Positions 53,214 to 61,647 of a stretch of DNA of 64,000 bases are shown here, piece after piece. The notes beneath the pieces are model-generated. The model was not told the origin of the DNA. It did no database searches and saw only the letters and a program-made list of their open reading frames with translations. The DNA is taken from contig NZ_PDNZ01000004.1 in assembly GCF_003182595.1 (NCBI RefSeq), positions 1 to 64,000 on the forward strand, given 5' to 3'. This DNA is from Prosthecochloris marina. GTDB lineage: Bacteria > Bacteroidota > Chlorobiia > Chlorobiales > Chlorobiaceae. The position numbers were made by a program, and so were the translations under genes. Numbering within the stretch: position 1 is the stretch's first letter; the number at the start of each line of letters is the position of its first letter.

Positions 53214-53792
53214 ATGAAAGTACTCGCTGTCAACGGAAGTCCTCGAAAAGAGGGAAACACGCATAAAATGATCGAGAAAGTTTTCGAATCCCTTGAAGCC
53301 GAGGGAATTGAAACCGAGCTTGTTCAGGTCGGTGGGAAAATCGTCCGGGGTTGTCTGTCATGCTACAAGTGCATCGAGCGCAAGGATAAGAAGTGTGCGA
53401 CAAAAAACGACCTTTTCAACGATCTTTTTGAAAAAATGCTCGAAGCAGACGGCCTCATTCTCGCCTCGCCAACCTATTTCGCCGATATTACCCCGGAACT
53501 CAAAGCGGTCATCGACCGTGCCGGTTTCGTCTCGAGAGTCAACGGCCAACTCTTCCGGTACAAAGCAGGCGCTGCTGTTATTTCACTCAGGCGAGGAGGT
53601 GGTGTACACGCCTACGACAGCATCAATCATCTTTATCAGATATGCGGTATGTTTATTGTCGGCTCAACCTACTGGAACCTTGGTTTCGGAGGCAGAACCG
53701 AAGCAGAAGTCTCCAATGACAAGGAAGGGATGGAAAACATGCTCGATCTGGGCCGCTCGATGGCCTTTCTCCTTCAGAAGCTCAAAAGCTGA
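53214..53792 (+). CDS. NADPH-dependent FMN reductase-like iron-sulfur flavoprotein family
   Basis: A 192-residue flavodoxin-like protein. It has the phosphate-binding loop AVNGSPRKEGNTHKM, a cysteine cluster GCLSCYKCIERKDKKCATK (the ISF-type pattern that may hold a 4Fe-4S cluster), and the flavin segment LASPTYFADITPELKAVIDR. It probably works as a flavin-dependent electron carrier or reductase in the cytoplasm. The electron partner is unknown. It lies 43 bp after the RluD-like gene and may share its transcript. Confidence 0.9.
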   Translation: MKVLAVNGSPRKEGNTHKMIEKVFESLEAEGIETELVQVGGKIVRGCLSCYKCIERKDKKCATKNDLFNDLFEKMLEADGLILASPTYFADITPELKAVIDRAGFVSRVNGQLFRYKAGAAVISLRRGGGVHAYDSINHLYQICGMFIVGSTYWNLGFGGRTEAEVSNDKEGMENMLDLGRSMAFLLQKLKS

Positions 53793-53917
53793 CAACCTGA
53801 TCTGCAAGGTTTTTCTTCGACTATCGTCTAATTTTTTAAAGGCACTTGAAAAATCTGCTTCACACGGCAACGATATGAGATTTGCTACTTATGAATACAT
53901 GAGAGGAGTATCGAATT

Positions 53918-54841
53918 ATGAAAAAAGGAACGCTTTTTCTTGTTGCAGCGCTTGCAACAACGATGGGTTGCCAGACAGCCGCACCTGCCCAGGCTGATGT
54001 AAACGTGCACATCGGATTCGGAGGCCCCCGTGCCATCGCATACCACCCGGTATACTATGGTGATTATTATTACAACGCGGCATATGCGCCAAACCTCTTA
54101 TACATTCCACAGCTCGGCTTTTACGCTTCTGTAGGCTCACCCTACGACTTGCTCTTTTTCAACAACTTCTACTACGTCTACCACAGCGGACACTGGTACA
54201 ACTCACACTATTATTATGGACCATGGACCGTTGTCAAACACAACAGACTGCCGTACAAGATCAGAAAGCACCGTTGGCATAAAATCAGGGAATACTGCAA
54301 CCATGAATACCGGAAGTCCAACAAGCATCGTTGGCTGAAACACCGTCATTTTGTCCATAAGGAAAAGAAAAAAAGTATCAGAAACAGCGCTTACTACCAT
54401 TCTGACCGGCCTGCAGTCAACCGCTGGAAAAAAGCACCTGACAGAAACGTGGACTATAAAAACAAAAAGTCCTATAAGGCGAGGTCAAAGAATGAAAACA
54501 GAACTGCCTACAAGGTAAGGTCCGAACGTGAAAGAAATAAAGCTTACAAAATCAGAACAGATACTGAAAAACGCTTTATTCGCAAAGAGCCCGGAAAAAC
54601 AAAAACATGGCGCAAGAATCCGGATAAAAAAATTGTCGTCAAAGAAAAAACAGTGAAAACAAAGCGCTGGACAAAACAAAACAACGACCGCAAAGAAAAG
54701 CGTTTTGCAGAAAACAGGGGTAACACCAAGGAACAACGCCAGTTTAAAAAAACAAATCGAACCAAAAACGAATTGAAAAGAAAGGTCAGTGAAAGAAAAG
54801 TAGAACGCACCATCAAACGATGGGGGCGAACAAACGATTAA
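53918..54841 (+). CDS. Tyr/Lys-rich secreted lipoprotein of unknown function
   Basis: A 307-residue protein with a lipoprotein signal ending TTMGC (Cys18) and AGGAG 9 nt before the ATG. The first half is rich in Tyr, Gly and His (PVYYGDYYYNAAYAPN, YHSGHWYNSHYYYGPW), a style seen in envelope proteins. The second half is extremely basic, made of irregular Lys/Arg-rich units with repeated AYKxR and KRW motifs. I do not recognise a family. The positive tail could bind nucleic acid, lipopolysaccharide or other anions. A strong terminator follows, so the gene is its own unit. Confidence 0.8.
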   Translation: MKKGTLFLVAALATTMGCQTAAPAQADVNVHIGFGGPRAIAYHPVYYGDYYYNAAYAPNLLYIPQLGFYASVGSPYDLLFFNNFYYVYHSGHWYNSHYYYGPWTVVKHNRLPYKIRKHRWHKIREYCNHEYRKSNKHRWLKHRHFVHKEKKKSIRNSAYYHSDRPAVNRWKKAPDRNVDYKNKKSYKARSKNENRTAYKVRSERERNKAYKIRTDTEKRFIRKEPGKTKTWRKNPDKKIVVKEKTVKTKRWTKQNNDRKEKRFAENRGNTKEQRQFKKTNRTKNELKRKVSERKVERTIKRWGRTND

Positions 54842-54862
54842 CAATAAAACCCTTCCTGTAAG

Positions 54863-54905
54863 AAACGGCCCCTGCTCACTCTGCACTCGGGCCGTTTTCT
54901 TTTTG
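54863..54905 (+). terminator. Intrinsic terminator after the basic lipoprotein gene
   Basis: Stem AAACGGCCC/GGGCCGTTT (54863-54871 with 54889-54897), followed by TCTTTTT. It begins 22 nt after the stop codon. Confidence 0.88.
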
Positions 54906-55138
54906 CTCAAAGCAAAACATAAAAACTCATAAGAAAATAAAATATAATAACTTATCAACCAATCACAACAATATCACCAGTGTACCCGCTGATCGATAAT
55001 TTCGAGTTTCCTTTTCAAAAAGAACGATGCCCGGTATTCTCTCATTTCAGGGTTTCATTAGGAGATTACAGCCAGCTTTAGGCATATTACCCCCTACATG
55101 ATCCGGCAACAGGCAAATACGAATGAGATTACGTGACC
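54906..55138. other. Upstream region of the prolyl oligopeptidase gene
   Basis: AT-rich sequence with no gene. It should hold the promoter of the peptidase/radical SAM unit. No clear operator symmetry is seen. Confidence 0.35.
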
Positions 55139-57352
55139 ATGAAAAAAGCATTCTCTCTCTTCCTTATCCTTTCTCTTTTCTGGAACGCATACCCGCAAAT
55201 AACAAGAGCTGATGATGCTTCGACTGCAAAAAAACCGCTTAACGCTCCTGCAAAAATAGTTGAAGAATCTTACTGCGGCAAAAAAATTGCCGACCCTTAC
55301 CGGTATATGGAAAACCTTGAGGATCCTTTTGTCCGGCAATGGCTGATAGCACAGGCAGAATATGCAAGATCGATTATCGAAAAAATCCCTGGCAGAACCT
55401 CGCTCATTGAAAAAATGCAGGACTTCGATAGTCGAAAAGCTGCAAAAGTCTATAACCTTGTCATAACGGACAACGACTGGTACTTTTATCTGAAAAGAAC
55501 ACCTGCCGACGAAACCGGGAAACTGTATTACAGAAAAGGGTTCCAGGGTACCGAATCCCTGCTTTTCGATCCTTCTGATTTTTCGAAAAACAGTCAGAAA
55601 AAATATGCCGTCAGCAACATTTCTCCTACCGATGACGGCTCGAAAGTGGCGGTTTCAGTAGCAGCCGACGGCTCCGAAGATGATATCGTGCTGATCATGG
55701 ATGTAAAAGCAGGCCGGTTTTATCCTGAAAAAATCGACCGTTGCCGCTTTGCATCACCATCATGGCTGCCGGATGGAAGCGCATTTCTTTATAATCGTCT
55801 TCAAAAAAGCGGAAAGCATGATACCGATATACAAAAAAACAGTAAGGTCTATCTTCACGAAGTCGGCAGTGATCCGTCTCTTGACAGGGAAGTTTTTTCC
55901 CGTGCCACCAATCCTGAAATGAACATCAAGCCCGAAGATATACCCTCCGTTCATTACGACAAGGACAGCAAACACCTTTACGCTTTTGTTCATAACGTAG
56001 ATCGACGCCTTACGGTGTTTTATGCCCCCGTGTCAGAGCTTGGGATGGAGAAAATTTCCTGGAAACCGTTGCTCAAACCCGAAAACAACATTCACGATTT
56101 CGCTGTTACCGAAAAGGATCTTTACCTCTACACTCCGGAAAAAGCTCCGAATTTCAAAGTTCTGAAAACCTCACTTTTTCACCCGGACATCGACCATGCC
56201 GAAACGGTCATTCCGGAAAACCCCGATGCGGTACTCACATCGTTCAATCTTACCAGTAACGGTATATATTACACACTATCGAAAAACGGTGTGGAAGTGG
56301 AGTTTTTCCACAAAAAGTTCAACCGGAAAAAAGCGAAAAAATTACAATTGCCCTTTCCTGCGGGAACCATACACCTGAGCACCAAAGGCTTTAAGTTTCC
56401 CGATGTATGGGTTGTCATCTCCGGATGGAGTAGTGATTACAAACGGTACCGTTACGATGAAGCCTCGAAATCCTTTGTTTATGAAACACTTTCATCAGCA
56501 GCTGAATATCCGGAATACGATGATCTTGTTGTCCAGGAAATCATGGTACCGTCACATGACGGCGTGAAAGTCCCGCTTTCCCTGATTTATAAAAAAGGTC
56601 TCAATAAAAACAGCCGGAATCCTGTTCTGTTCTATGGATACGGGGCTTATGGAAAGTCATTACGACCGTTTTTCAACCCGCCATTCCTTCTTTGGGCCTA
56701 CAAGGGCGGAATTCTCGCTGTTGCCCACGTCCGCGGAGGAGGAGAAATGGGAGACGCTTGGCACAAGGCAGGAATGAAAACGACAAAATTCAACACATGG
56801 CAAGACCTGATCAGCTGCGCAGAATATGTTATCGACAAAAAATACACCGCCCCTTCCCACATAGCGATCAACAGTGCAAGCGCTGGCGGTATTCTTGTCG
56901 GCAAGGCAATGACTGAGCGCCCCGACCTTTTTGCCGCCGTCATACCCCAGGTCGGAGCCATGAACCCTCTTCGAGGAGAAGAAACACCTAACGGACCGGT
57001 TAACACACCGGAGTTCGGCACCCTCAACGATCCAGTTGAATGCAGAGCGCTGATAGCAATGGATCCCTACCTGAGTATCCGTAAAGGAGTTACCTACCCT
57101 GCGGCTCTTGTTACAGCAGGCATCAATGATCCGAGAGTGATCGCCTGGCAACCCGCGAAATTCGCCGCCCATCTGCAGGCAGCAAGCGTTTCGGGAAAAC
57201 CCGTATTGTTTTACACTGATTTTCAGTCGGGACATGGAATCGGTAATACAAAAACCAAGCAATTCGAAACACTTGCGGATGTACTGAGTTTCGCCTTTTG
57301 GCAGACAGGCCATCCCGAGTTTCAACCTGAACATTCGTCCAGGGAAAATTGA
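55139..57352 (+). CDS. Secreted prolyl oligopeptidase (S9A family)
   Basis: A 737-residue S9A serine peptidase from ATG 55139; GTG at 55133 is the alternative. A Sec signal peptide (KKAFSLFLILSLFWNAYP) sends it to the periplasm. The beta-propeller (about 70-450) is followed by the alpha/beta-hydrolase domain. The nucleophile is in AINSASAGGILVG, where the usual first Gly of GxSxG is Ser. The charge-relay Asp is in AGINDPRV and the His in QSGHGIGNTKT. It cleaves short peptides after proline. The radical SAM gene starts 37 bp later, so it could process or degrade a modified peptide. Confidence 0.93.
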   Translation: MKKAFSLFLILSLFWNAYPQITRADDASTAKKPLNAPAKIVEESYCGKKIADPYRYMENLEDPFVRQWLIAQAEYARSIIEKIPGRTSLIEKMQDFDSRKAAKVYNLVITDNDWYFYLKRTPADETGKLYYRKGFQGTESLLFDPSDFSKNSQKKYAVSNISPTDDGSKVAVSVAADGSEDDIVLIMDVKAGRFYPEKIDRCRFASPSWLPDGSAFLYNRLQKSGKHDTDIQKNSKVYLHEVGSDPSLDREVFSRATNPEMNIKPEDIPSVHYDKDSKHLYAFVHNVDRRLTVFYAPVSELGMEKISWKPLLKPENNIHDFAVTEKDLYLYTPEKAPNFKVLKTSLFHPDIDHAETVIPENPDAVLTSFNLTSNGIYYTLSKNGVEVEFFHKKFNRKKAKKLQLPFPAGTIHLSTKGFKFPDVWVVISGWSSDYKRYRYDEASKSFVYETLSSAAEYPEYDDLVVQEIMVPSHDGVKVPLSLIYKKGLNKNSRNPVLFYGYGAYGKSLRPFFNPPFLLWAYKGGILAVAHVRGGGEMGDAWHKAGMKTTKFNTWQDLISCAEYVIDKKYTAPSHIAINSASAGGILVGKAMTERPDLFAAVIPQVGAMNPLRGEETPNGPVNTPEFGTLNDPVECRALIAMDPYLSIRKGVTYPAALVTAGINDPRVIAWQPAKFAAHLQAASVSGKPVLFYTDFQSGHGIGNTKTKQFETLADVLSFAFWQTGHPEFQPEHSSREN

Positions 57353-57388
57353 CCGAACATATCTTTCAACACCAAGTCTCCCTCGACA

Positions 57389-58759
57389 ATGCCTACCTGG
57401 TCAAAATACAGTACCTTGTTCCATTCTGAACGCTTCGGGTACTTTCTTTACAGTACCATGTCAAACTGCCTGATCCAGGTTGACGAGCCGCACTACCGTT
57501 TTCTGCAGCAGCTTGAAATGGAACCCTCTGTGGCCGATAACGGTTTCGATACATCGTTCATATCACTTTTAAAAGCAAAACATATTCTCGTTGAACGAGG
57601 AGAAAACGAAAAGTTGTTGATGCTCAAGCAGTACAAAAAGAATTGCAACTGCTACGGGCGTGGAGACCTTTCGCTTACCATCTGCCCGACGCTTGCCTGT
57701 AATTTTGATTGTAGCTACTGTTTTGAAAACAGTCAGCACGACACAACGGTCATGAGCGAAGAAACCATCGAGAACCTCCTCGCATTCATCAGGAAAAAAT
57801 CCGGAGCTGGAAATATTCATATTGACTGGTATGGAGGCGAACCAACGCTGGCTTTTGACACCGTTGAGCTGATATCAAACAAAATGCTTGCAAAAGGCAT
57901 GAAGCTGCATGGTGCACAGATGACGACAAACGGCTTCCTGCTCGACATCAAGAAAATCAAAGCACTCAACGACCTGAAAATCAACAGTATTCAGATCACA
58001 CTCGATGGCCCGAAAACGGTACATGACAGAAGAAGAAAATTACATGACGGCAGGCCGACGTTCGGGAAAGTCCTTGCCAATATCGACCAGCTGATGAGCT
58101 CTTCATACAAGGGGAAATGCGATATCAGGGTCAATATCGACAAAAACAACAGGGAGTGCTTCCCCGCGTTGCGTGAAAAACTCATGAAGCGTTACAAAGG
58201 AAAAAAAGTAACTGTCTATCCTGCAAGGGTAAAAGGAGAGGAGTCATCGACATTAAACACCGGTGAATGGGCGAAATACTGCCTTGATCTTTACGAAAAA
58301 TACGGCATTATAACCAAATACATGCTTTATCCGAAAAGCAATGACACCGGCTTATGCATCGCCCATTTTACGAACTCTTTTGTCTCCGGCCCTTCGGGCG
58401 AACTTTACAAATGCTGGGAAGATGTCGGGATGCGAGAAAAAACAATAGGCAACGTAAACAGTGATGAACCTTTGTCAAACCATGAACTTCCTGTCCTCTA
58501 TACGGTAGGAACCGACCAGTATGCGAATGAAGAGTGCCGTAAATGCTGCTTCCTGCCGATTTGCAGAAACGCCTGCCCGAGAAAGCGGTTATCAAAGACA
58601 GAAACCTGCACTCATTTCAAGCAATACATTGTCCAATGCATGGAATCGACCTATGATATCTTCAAAACAGCGGAAACAAGCTGCGACCTGCTCAACAAAC
58701 CCTTCGAAACTTTGGAAAACAAGGGATATCGGATCATCTATCCTTCAGATAATGAGTAA
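57389..58759 (+). CDS. Radical SAM/SPASM domain protein (peptide-modifying type)
   Basis: A 456-residue radical SAM enzyme. An N-terminal region of about 85 residues, of the sort preceding peptide maturases, is followed by the cluster motif CNFDCSYC (Cys104, 108, 111) and WYGGEPTLAF (SAM-binding GGEP). The C-terminal SPASM region has Cys in GLCIAHF, YKCWEDVG, EECRKCCFLPICRNACPRKR and ETCTHF, enough for two auxiliary 4Fe-4S clusters. Such enzymes install carbon-sulfur or carbon-carbon bonds in ribosomal peptides, or activate sulfatases. It is in one unit with the peptidase, and a Nif11-type peptide gene converges on it, which suggests a RiPP maturase. Confidence 0.9.
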   Translation: MPTWSKYSTLFHSERFGYFLYSTMSNCLIQVDEPHYRFLQQLEMEPSVADNGFDTSFISLLKAKHILVERGENEKLLMLKQYKKNCNCYGRGDLSLTICPTLACNFDCSYCFENSQHDTTVMSEETIENLLAFIRKKSGAGNIHIDWYGGEPTLAFDTVELISNKMLAKGMKLHGAQMTTNGFLLDIKKIKALNDLKINSIQITLDGPKTVHDRRRKLHDGRPTFGKVLANIDQLMSSSYKGKCDIRVNIDKNNRECFPALREKLMKRYKGKKVTVYPARVKGEESSTLNTGEWAKYCLDLYEKYGIITKYMLYPKSNDTGLCIAHFTNSFVSGPSGELYKCWEDVGMREKTIGNVNSDEPLSNHELPVLYTVGTDQYANEECRKCCFLPICRNACPRKRLSKTETCTHFKQYIVQCMESTYDIFKTAETSCDLLNKPFETLENKGYRIIYPSDNE

Positions 58760-58804
58760 AAGCTACTCCTCTAAAGAATACAGGAAGCTCATCACAAAAG
58801 CATT

Positions 58805-59035
58805 TCAGGTTTTAACATCCGGACAGGTAAGAGGCATAACCATTTCGCCACATTTCAGGTCAAATCCGAGATCAGGTGTTGTCAAATGCTCGATCTCCGC
58901 CATTGTGCACTGAAAACCTCGCTTATTGAGAAGCTCAACACGCTTGCCGACATCGGAAACAGCCATAATTTCTTCACGAAAAGCATTGTCGGTTTTGATT
59001 TTGTTGATCGCCGCTTTTGCCTGGTCGAGTGACAT
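58805..59035 (-). CDS. Nif11-domain small peptide, candidate RiPP precursor
   Basis: A 76-residue peptide with the Nif11 leader fold: MSLDQAKAAINKIKTDNAFR, then VELLNKRGFQCTMAEIEHL. This matches the usual start MSxxxAxxFxxxxxxDxxLR of Nif11-type leaders, which are widespread in cyanobacteria and some other phyla. The remaining tail (about 50-76) has Cys62 and Cys71 eight residues apart (KCGEMVMPLTCPDVKT) and no double-Gly site. AGGAG lies 6 nt before the ATG, a strong ribosome site. It ends 45 bp from the radical SAM gene, on the opposite strand. Nif11 peptides also occur alone, so precursor status is inferred. Confidence 0.78.
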   Translation of the reverse strand: MSLDQAKAAINKIKTDNAFREEIMAVSDVGKRVELLNKRGFQCTMAEIEHLTTPDLGFDLKCGEMVMPLTCPDVKT

Positions 59036-59178
59036 AGCCGACTCCTTGGGAAATGGGGTTGCAGAAAAAAATAATGCCCTTTATCTCCTTATAATATAGA
59101 CATTTCTCCAATTATCACACTTTTTTTATCGACACTTTTTCTCAAGCAGAACAGCAGTAATCATATAAAGCTGGTGCT

Positions 59179-61068
59179 TTATGCTCGTTCAGCAAGTTCC
59201 TCCCAGCGAATCATATCTGCCTCAAGCTGACCCTGCAACAACTGCAATTCCTCGCTCAGCCGTCTGACCAGATCGAAATCCGATCCGGCGTCGTTCAACT
59301 GCAGAGAAATCAAGGCCTGGCGCTCTTCAGCTTCAGCGATCTTTTTCTCCAGTACATCAAGTTCACGCCGCTCCTTGTAACTGAGCTTTCGAGGACCGGT
59401 GCTGTTGCTTTTTTCTCTCGATGCCTTTCCAGGCATTTCTACTGCCACGTTTTCTTTCAACTCACCCCGTGCCGCTTTCATCTCCAGATAAACGCTGTAG
59501 TTCCCGGGATACTTCCTGATCTTTCCGTTTTCCTCGAAGGCAAAAATGTGCTCGGTCACCCTGTCGAGGAAATACCGGTCATGACTGACCGCTATGACGC
59601 AGCCCGGCCAAAGATCGAGAAAATCTTCGAGTACCTGCAATGTCGGAATGTCGAGATCGTTGGTCGGCTCATCGAGCAGTAGCACATTGGGAGACATCAT
59701 GAGTTTTCTGAGCAGATAAAGCCTGCGCCGTTCTCCCCCGGAAAGATTCCCGATCAGATTGTACTGAACAGATGGGTCGAAAAGAAATTTCTCCAGCATC
59801 TTAGATGCGGAAAGTTCATTTCCATCACTCAGCTTTATATGCTCAGCCTCTTCCCTGATATAATCGATTACCCGCATGGAATCATCAAGACCGCTGCTCA
59901 TTTGATCGTAGTACCCGATCTTTACTGTCTGCCCTGTTTCGATCCTACCACTGTCAGGAGACACTCTGCTTGCAATAAGATCGAGAAGCGTTGTTTTACC
60001 TGAGCCGTTGGGCCCGATAATGCCTATCCGATCTCCTTTCTGCAACAGGTATTCGAATGATGCAATCAACGGTTCGCCATCCCAGGATTTCGAGACTTCA
60101 TGCAACTCGATAATTTTATTTCCGAGGCGCTCAGAACCAAAACCAATATCCAGCTTCTCCTTTTCGGTAACACCCTGCTCAGCCACAAGAGATTCCGCAC
60201 GTTGAATCCGGGCTTTCTGCTTCGTCGTTCGAGCCTTGCAACCCGTTCGAAGCCATGCAAGCTCCTGTTTGGCGAGAGCTCTTCGTTTACGATCAGCCCG
60301 AACAGCCTGCGCCTCCTGCTCGGCTTTCTGCTGCAGGTAGCTTGCATATCCTCCGGTAAAAACATTTGCCGATACTCCATCCAGCTCGATCATACGATTG
60401 ACCACCCGATCAAGAAAATATCGGTCATGCGTTACCAGAACCAATGCTCCTTGATACCTCTTGAGATAGTTTTCCAGCCATTCGACACTGTCAGCATCGA
60501 GATGGTTGGTAGGTTCATCGAGAATAAGGGCATCACTTGGCATAACAAGCGCATGTGCCAACGCAACACGTTTGCGCTGTCCACCCGAGAGCGCACCCAT
60601 CTTTGCCGATACATCATGCAGGCCAAGCTTACCAAGCACACTTTTTACATGCGCCTCCAGATCCCAGGCATTGTTAATATCGAGCTGATGTGACAAACTG
60701 GTCATCTTTTCAATCAACTTTTGCCCCTGACCGCCCTCTTCTTCAAGCGCCTTGCAAACCATCTCATATTCATAGACCAGCCGCAGCTCCTTTTCGCCCG
60801 ATTTCAATATCGCCTCCAGCACCGTATCATCGGGATTGTAGGGAGAATCCTGGGGCAACCAGGAAATGCGGCTTTGCTTTCCCATCATCACAGTCCCTGA
60901 ATCGGGCAGTTCTTTTTCAGCAAGTATTTTCAAAAGCGTACTTTTACCACTACCGTTCGTTCCGATAATGCCAACCTTGTCTTTCTCATCGATGCCAAAA
61001 GAAACGTTATCGAACAGCTTCTTCAAACCGTACTGCTTGCTTATCGACTCTACTGTCAGGAGAACCAT
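59179..61068 (-). CDS. uup: ABC-F ATPase, Uup type
   Basis: A 629-residue ABC-F protein with two ATPase domains (Walker A GTNGSGKST and GPNGSGKTT; signatures LSGGQRKR and LSGGERRR; DEPTNHLD and DEPTNDLD). A linker rich in Lys/Arg lies between them. The C-terminal coiled coil of about 70 residues (KLSYKERRELDVLEKKIAEA) is the Uup hallmark. Uup-type proteins are linked to ribosome function and to precise excision of transposons. Cytoplasmic. It is a single gene; the divergent thermonuclease gene starts less than 100 bp away. Confidence 0.93.
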   Translation of the reverse strand: MVLLTVESISKQYGLKKLFDNVSFGIDEKDKVGIIGTNGSGKSTLLKILAEKELPDSGTVMMGKQSRISWLPQDSPYNPDDTVLEAILKSGEKELRLVYEYEMVCKALEEEGGQGQKLIEKMTSLSHQLDINNAWDLEAHVKSVLGKLGLHDVSAKMGALSGGQRKRVALAHALVMPSDALILDEPTNHLDADSVEWLENYLKRYQGALVLVTHDRYFLDRVVNRMIELDGVSANVFTGGYASYLQQKAEQEAQAVRADRKRRALAKQELAWLRTGCKARTTKQKARIQRAESLVAEQGVTEKEKLDIGFGSERLGNKIIELHEVSKSWDGEPLIASFEYLLQKGDRIGIIGPNGSGKTTLLDLIASRVSPDSGRIETGQTVKIGYYDQMSSGLDDSMRVIDYIREEAEHIKLSDGNELSASKMLEKFLFDPSVQYNLIGNLSGGERRRLYLLRKLMMSPNVLLLDEPTNDLDIPTLQVLEDFLDLWPGCVIAVSHDRYFLDRVTEHIFAFEENGKIRKYPGNYSVYLEMKAARGELKENVAVEMPGKASREKSNSTGPRKLSYKERRELDVLEKKIAEAEERQALISLQLNDAGSDFDLVRRLSEELQLLQGQLEADMIRWEELAERA

Positions 61069-61143
61069 ATGTTACTTTTTGTAAAATTCATTTAGCCTGG
61101 AAACATATACCATAACAATAATTTTCGCCTTTTCCAGCCACGC

Positions 61144-61647
61144 ATGCTTCACAAGATGAAACAAAAAAAACCGCTCCTCACCTTGCTGCTTCTGTTCATT
61201 GCTGTTGTTATCACGCTTGTTCCGAGAATAGACAGAGATAGCGGACCCTACAAAGTATTGCGCATCGCCGATGGAGACAGCTTCACATTGAAAAGAAACA
61301 ATGAAGAACTCGAAATCAGACTCTACGGTATAGACTGCCCTGAACAAACACAACCATTGTATCGAAAAGCGGAAAGGTTTACCAGCACAATGCTTCAGAG
61401 AGGAAAAATAAGGCTTATAGAAGTTGATAAGGACAGATACGGCAGAAGGGTCGCCTGGGTTTATATTGACTCACTGTGCCTGAACGAAGAACTTGTCCGT
61501 CACGGACTCGCATGGCATTATAAACACCATTCCAGCGATACTTCACTTGCCCGGCTCGAAGACAGTGCCCGAACAGTAAAAGCAGGCATATGGTCCGACC
61601 CACATGCCATCCCGCCATGGAAGTTTCGAAGAAAAAGCAAAAATTAG
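61144..61647 (+). CDS. Thermonuclease-like (SNase) family protein
   Basis: A 167-residue SNase-family nuclease with an N-terminal hydrophobic anchor (LLTLLLLFIAVVITLVP). Conserved elements are RIADGDSFTL, RLYGIDCPEQTQ (metal-binding Asp), DKDRYGRRVAWVY and NEELVRHGLAWHY. It should be membrane-anchored or secreted and cut DNA or RNA with Ca2+ as cofactor. An in-frame ATG at 61156 is an alternative start. Its stop codon overlaps that of the convergent histidine kinase gene by 4 bp. Confidence 0.9.
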   Translation: MLHKMKQKKPLLTLLLLFIAVVITLVPRIDRDSGPYKVLRIADGDSFTLKRNNEELEIRLYGIDCPEQTQPLYRKAERFTSTMLQRGKIRLIEVDKDRYGRRVAWVYIDSLCLNEELVRHGLAWHYKHHSSDTSLARLEDSARTVKAGIWSDPHAIPPWKFRRKSKN

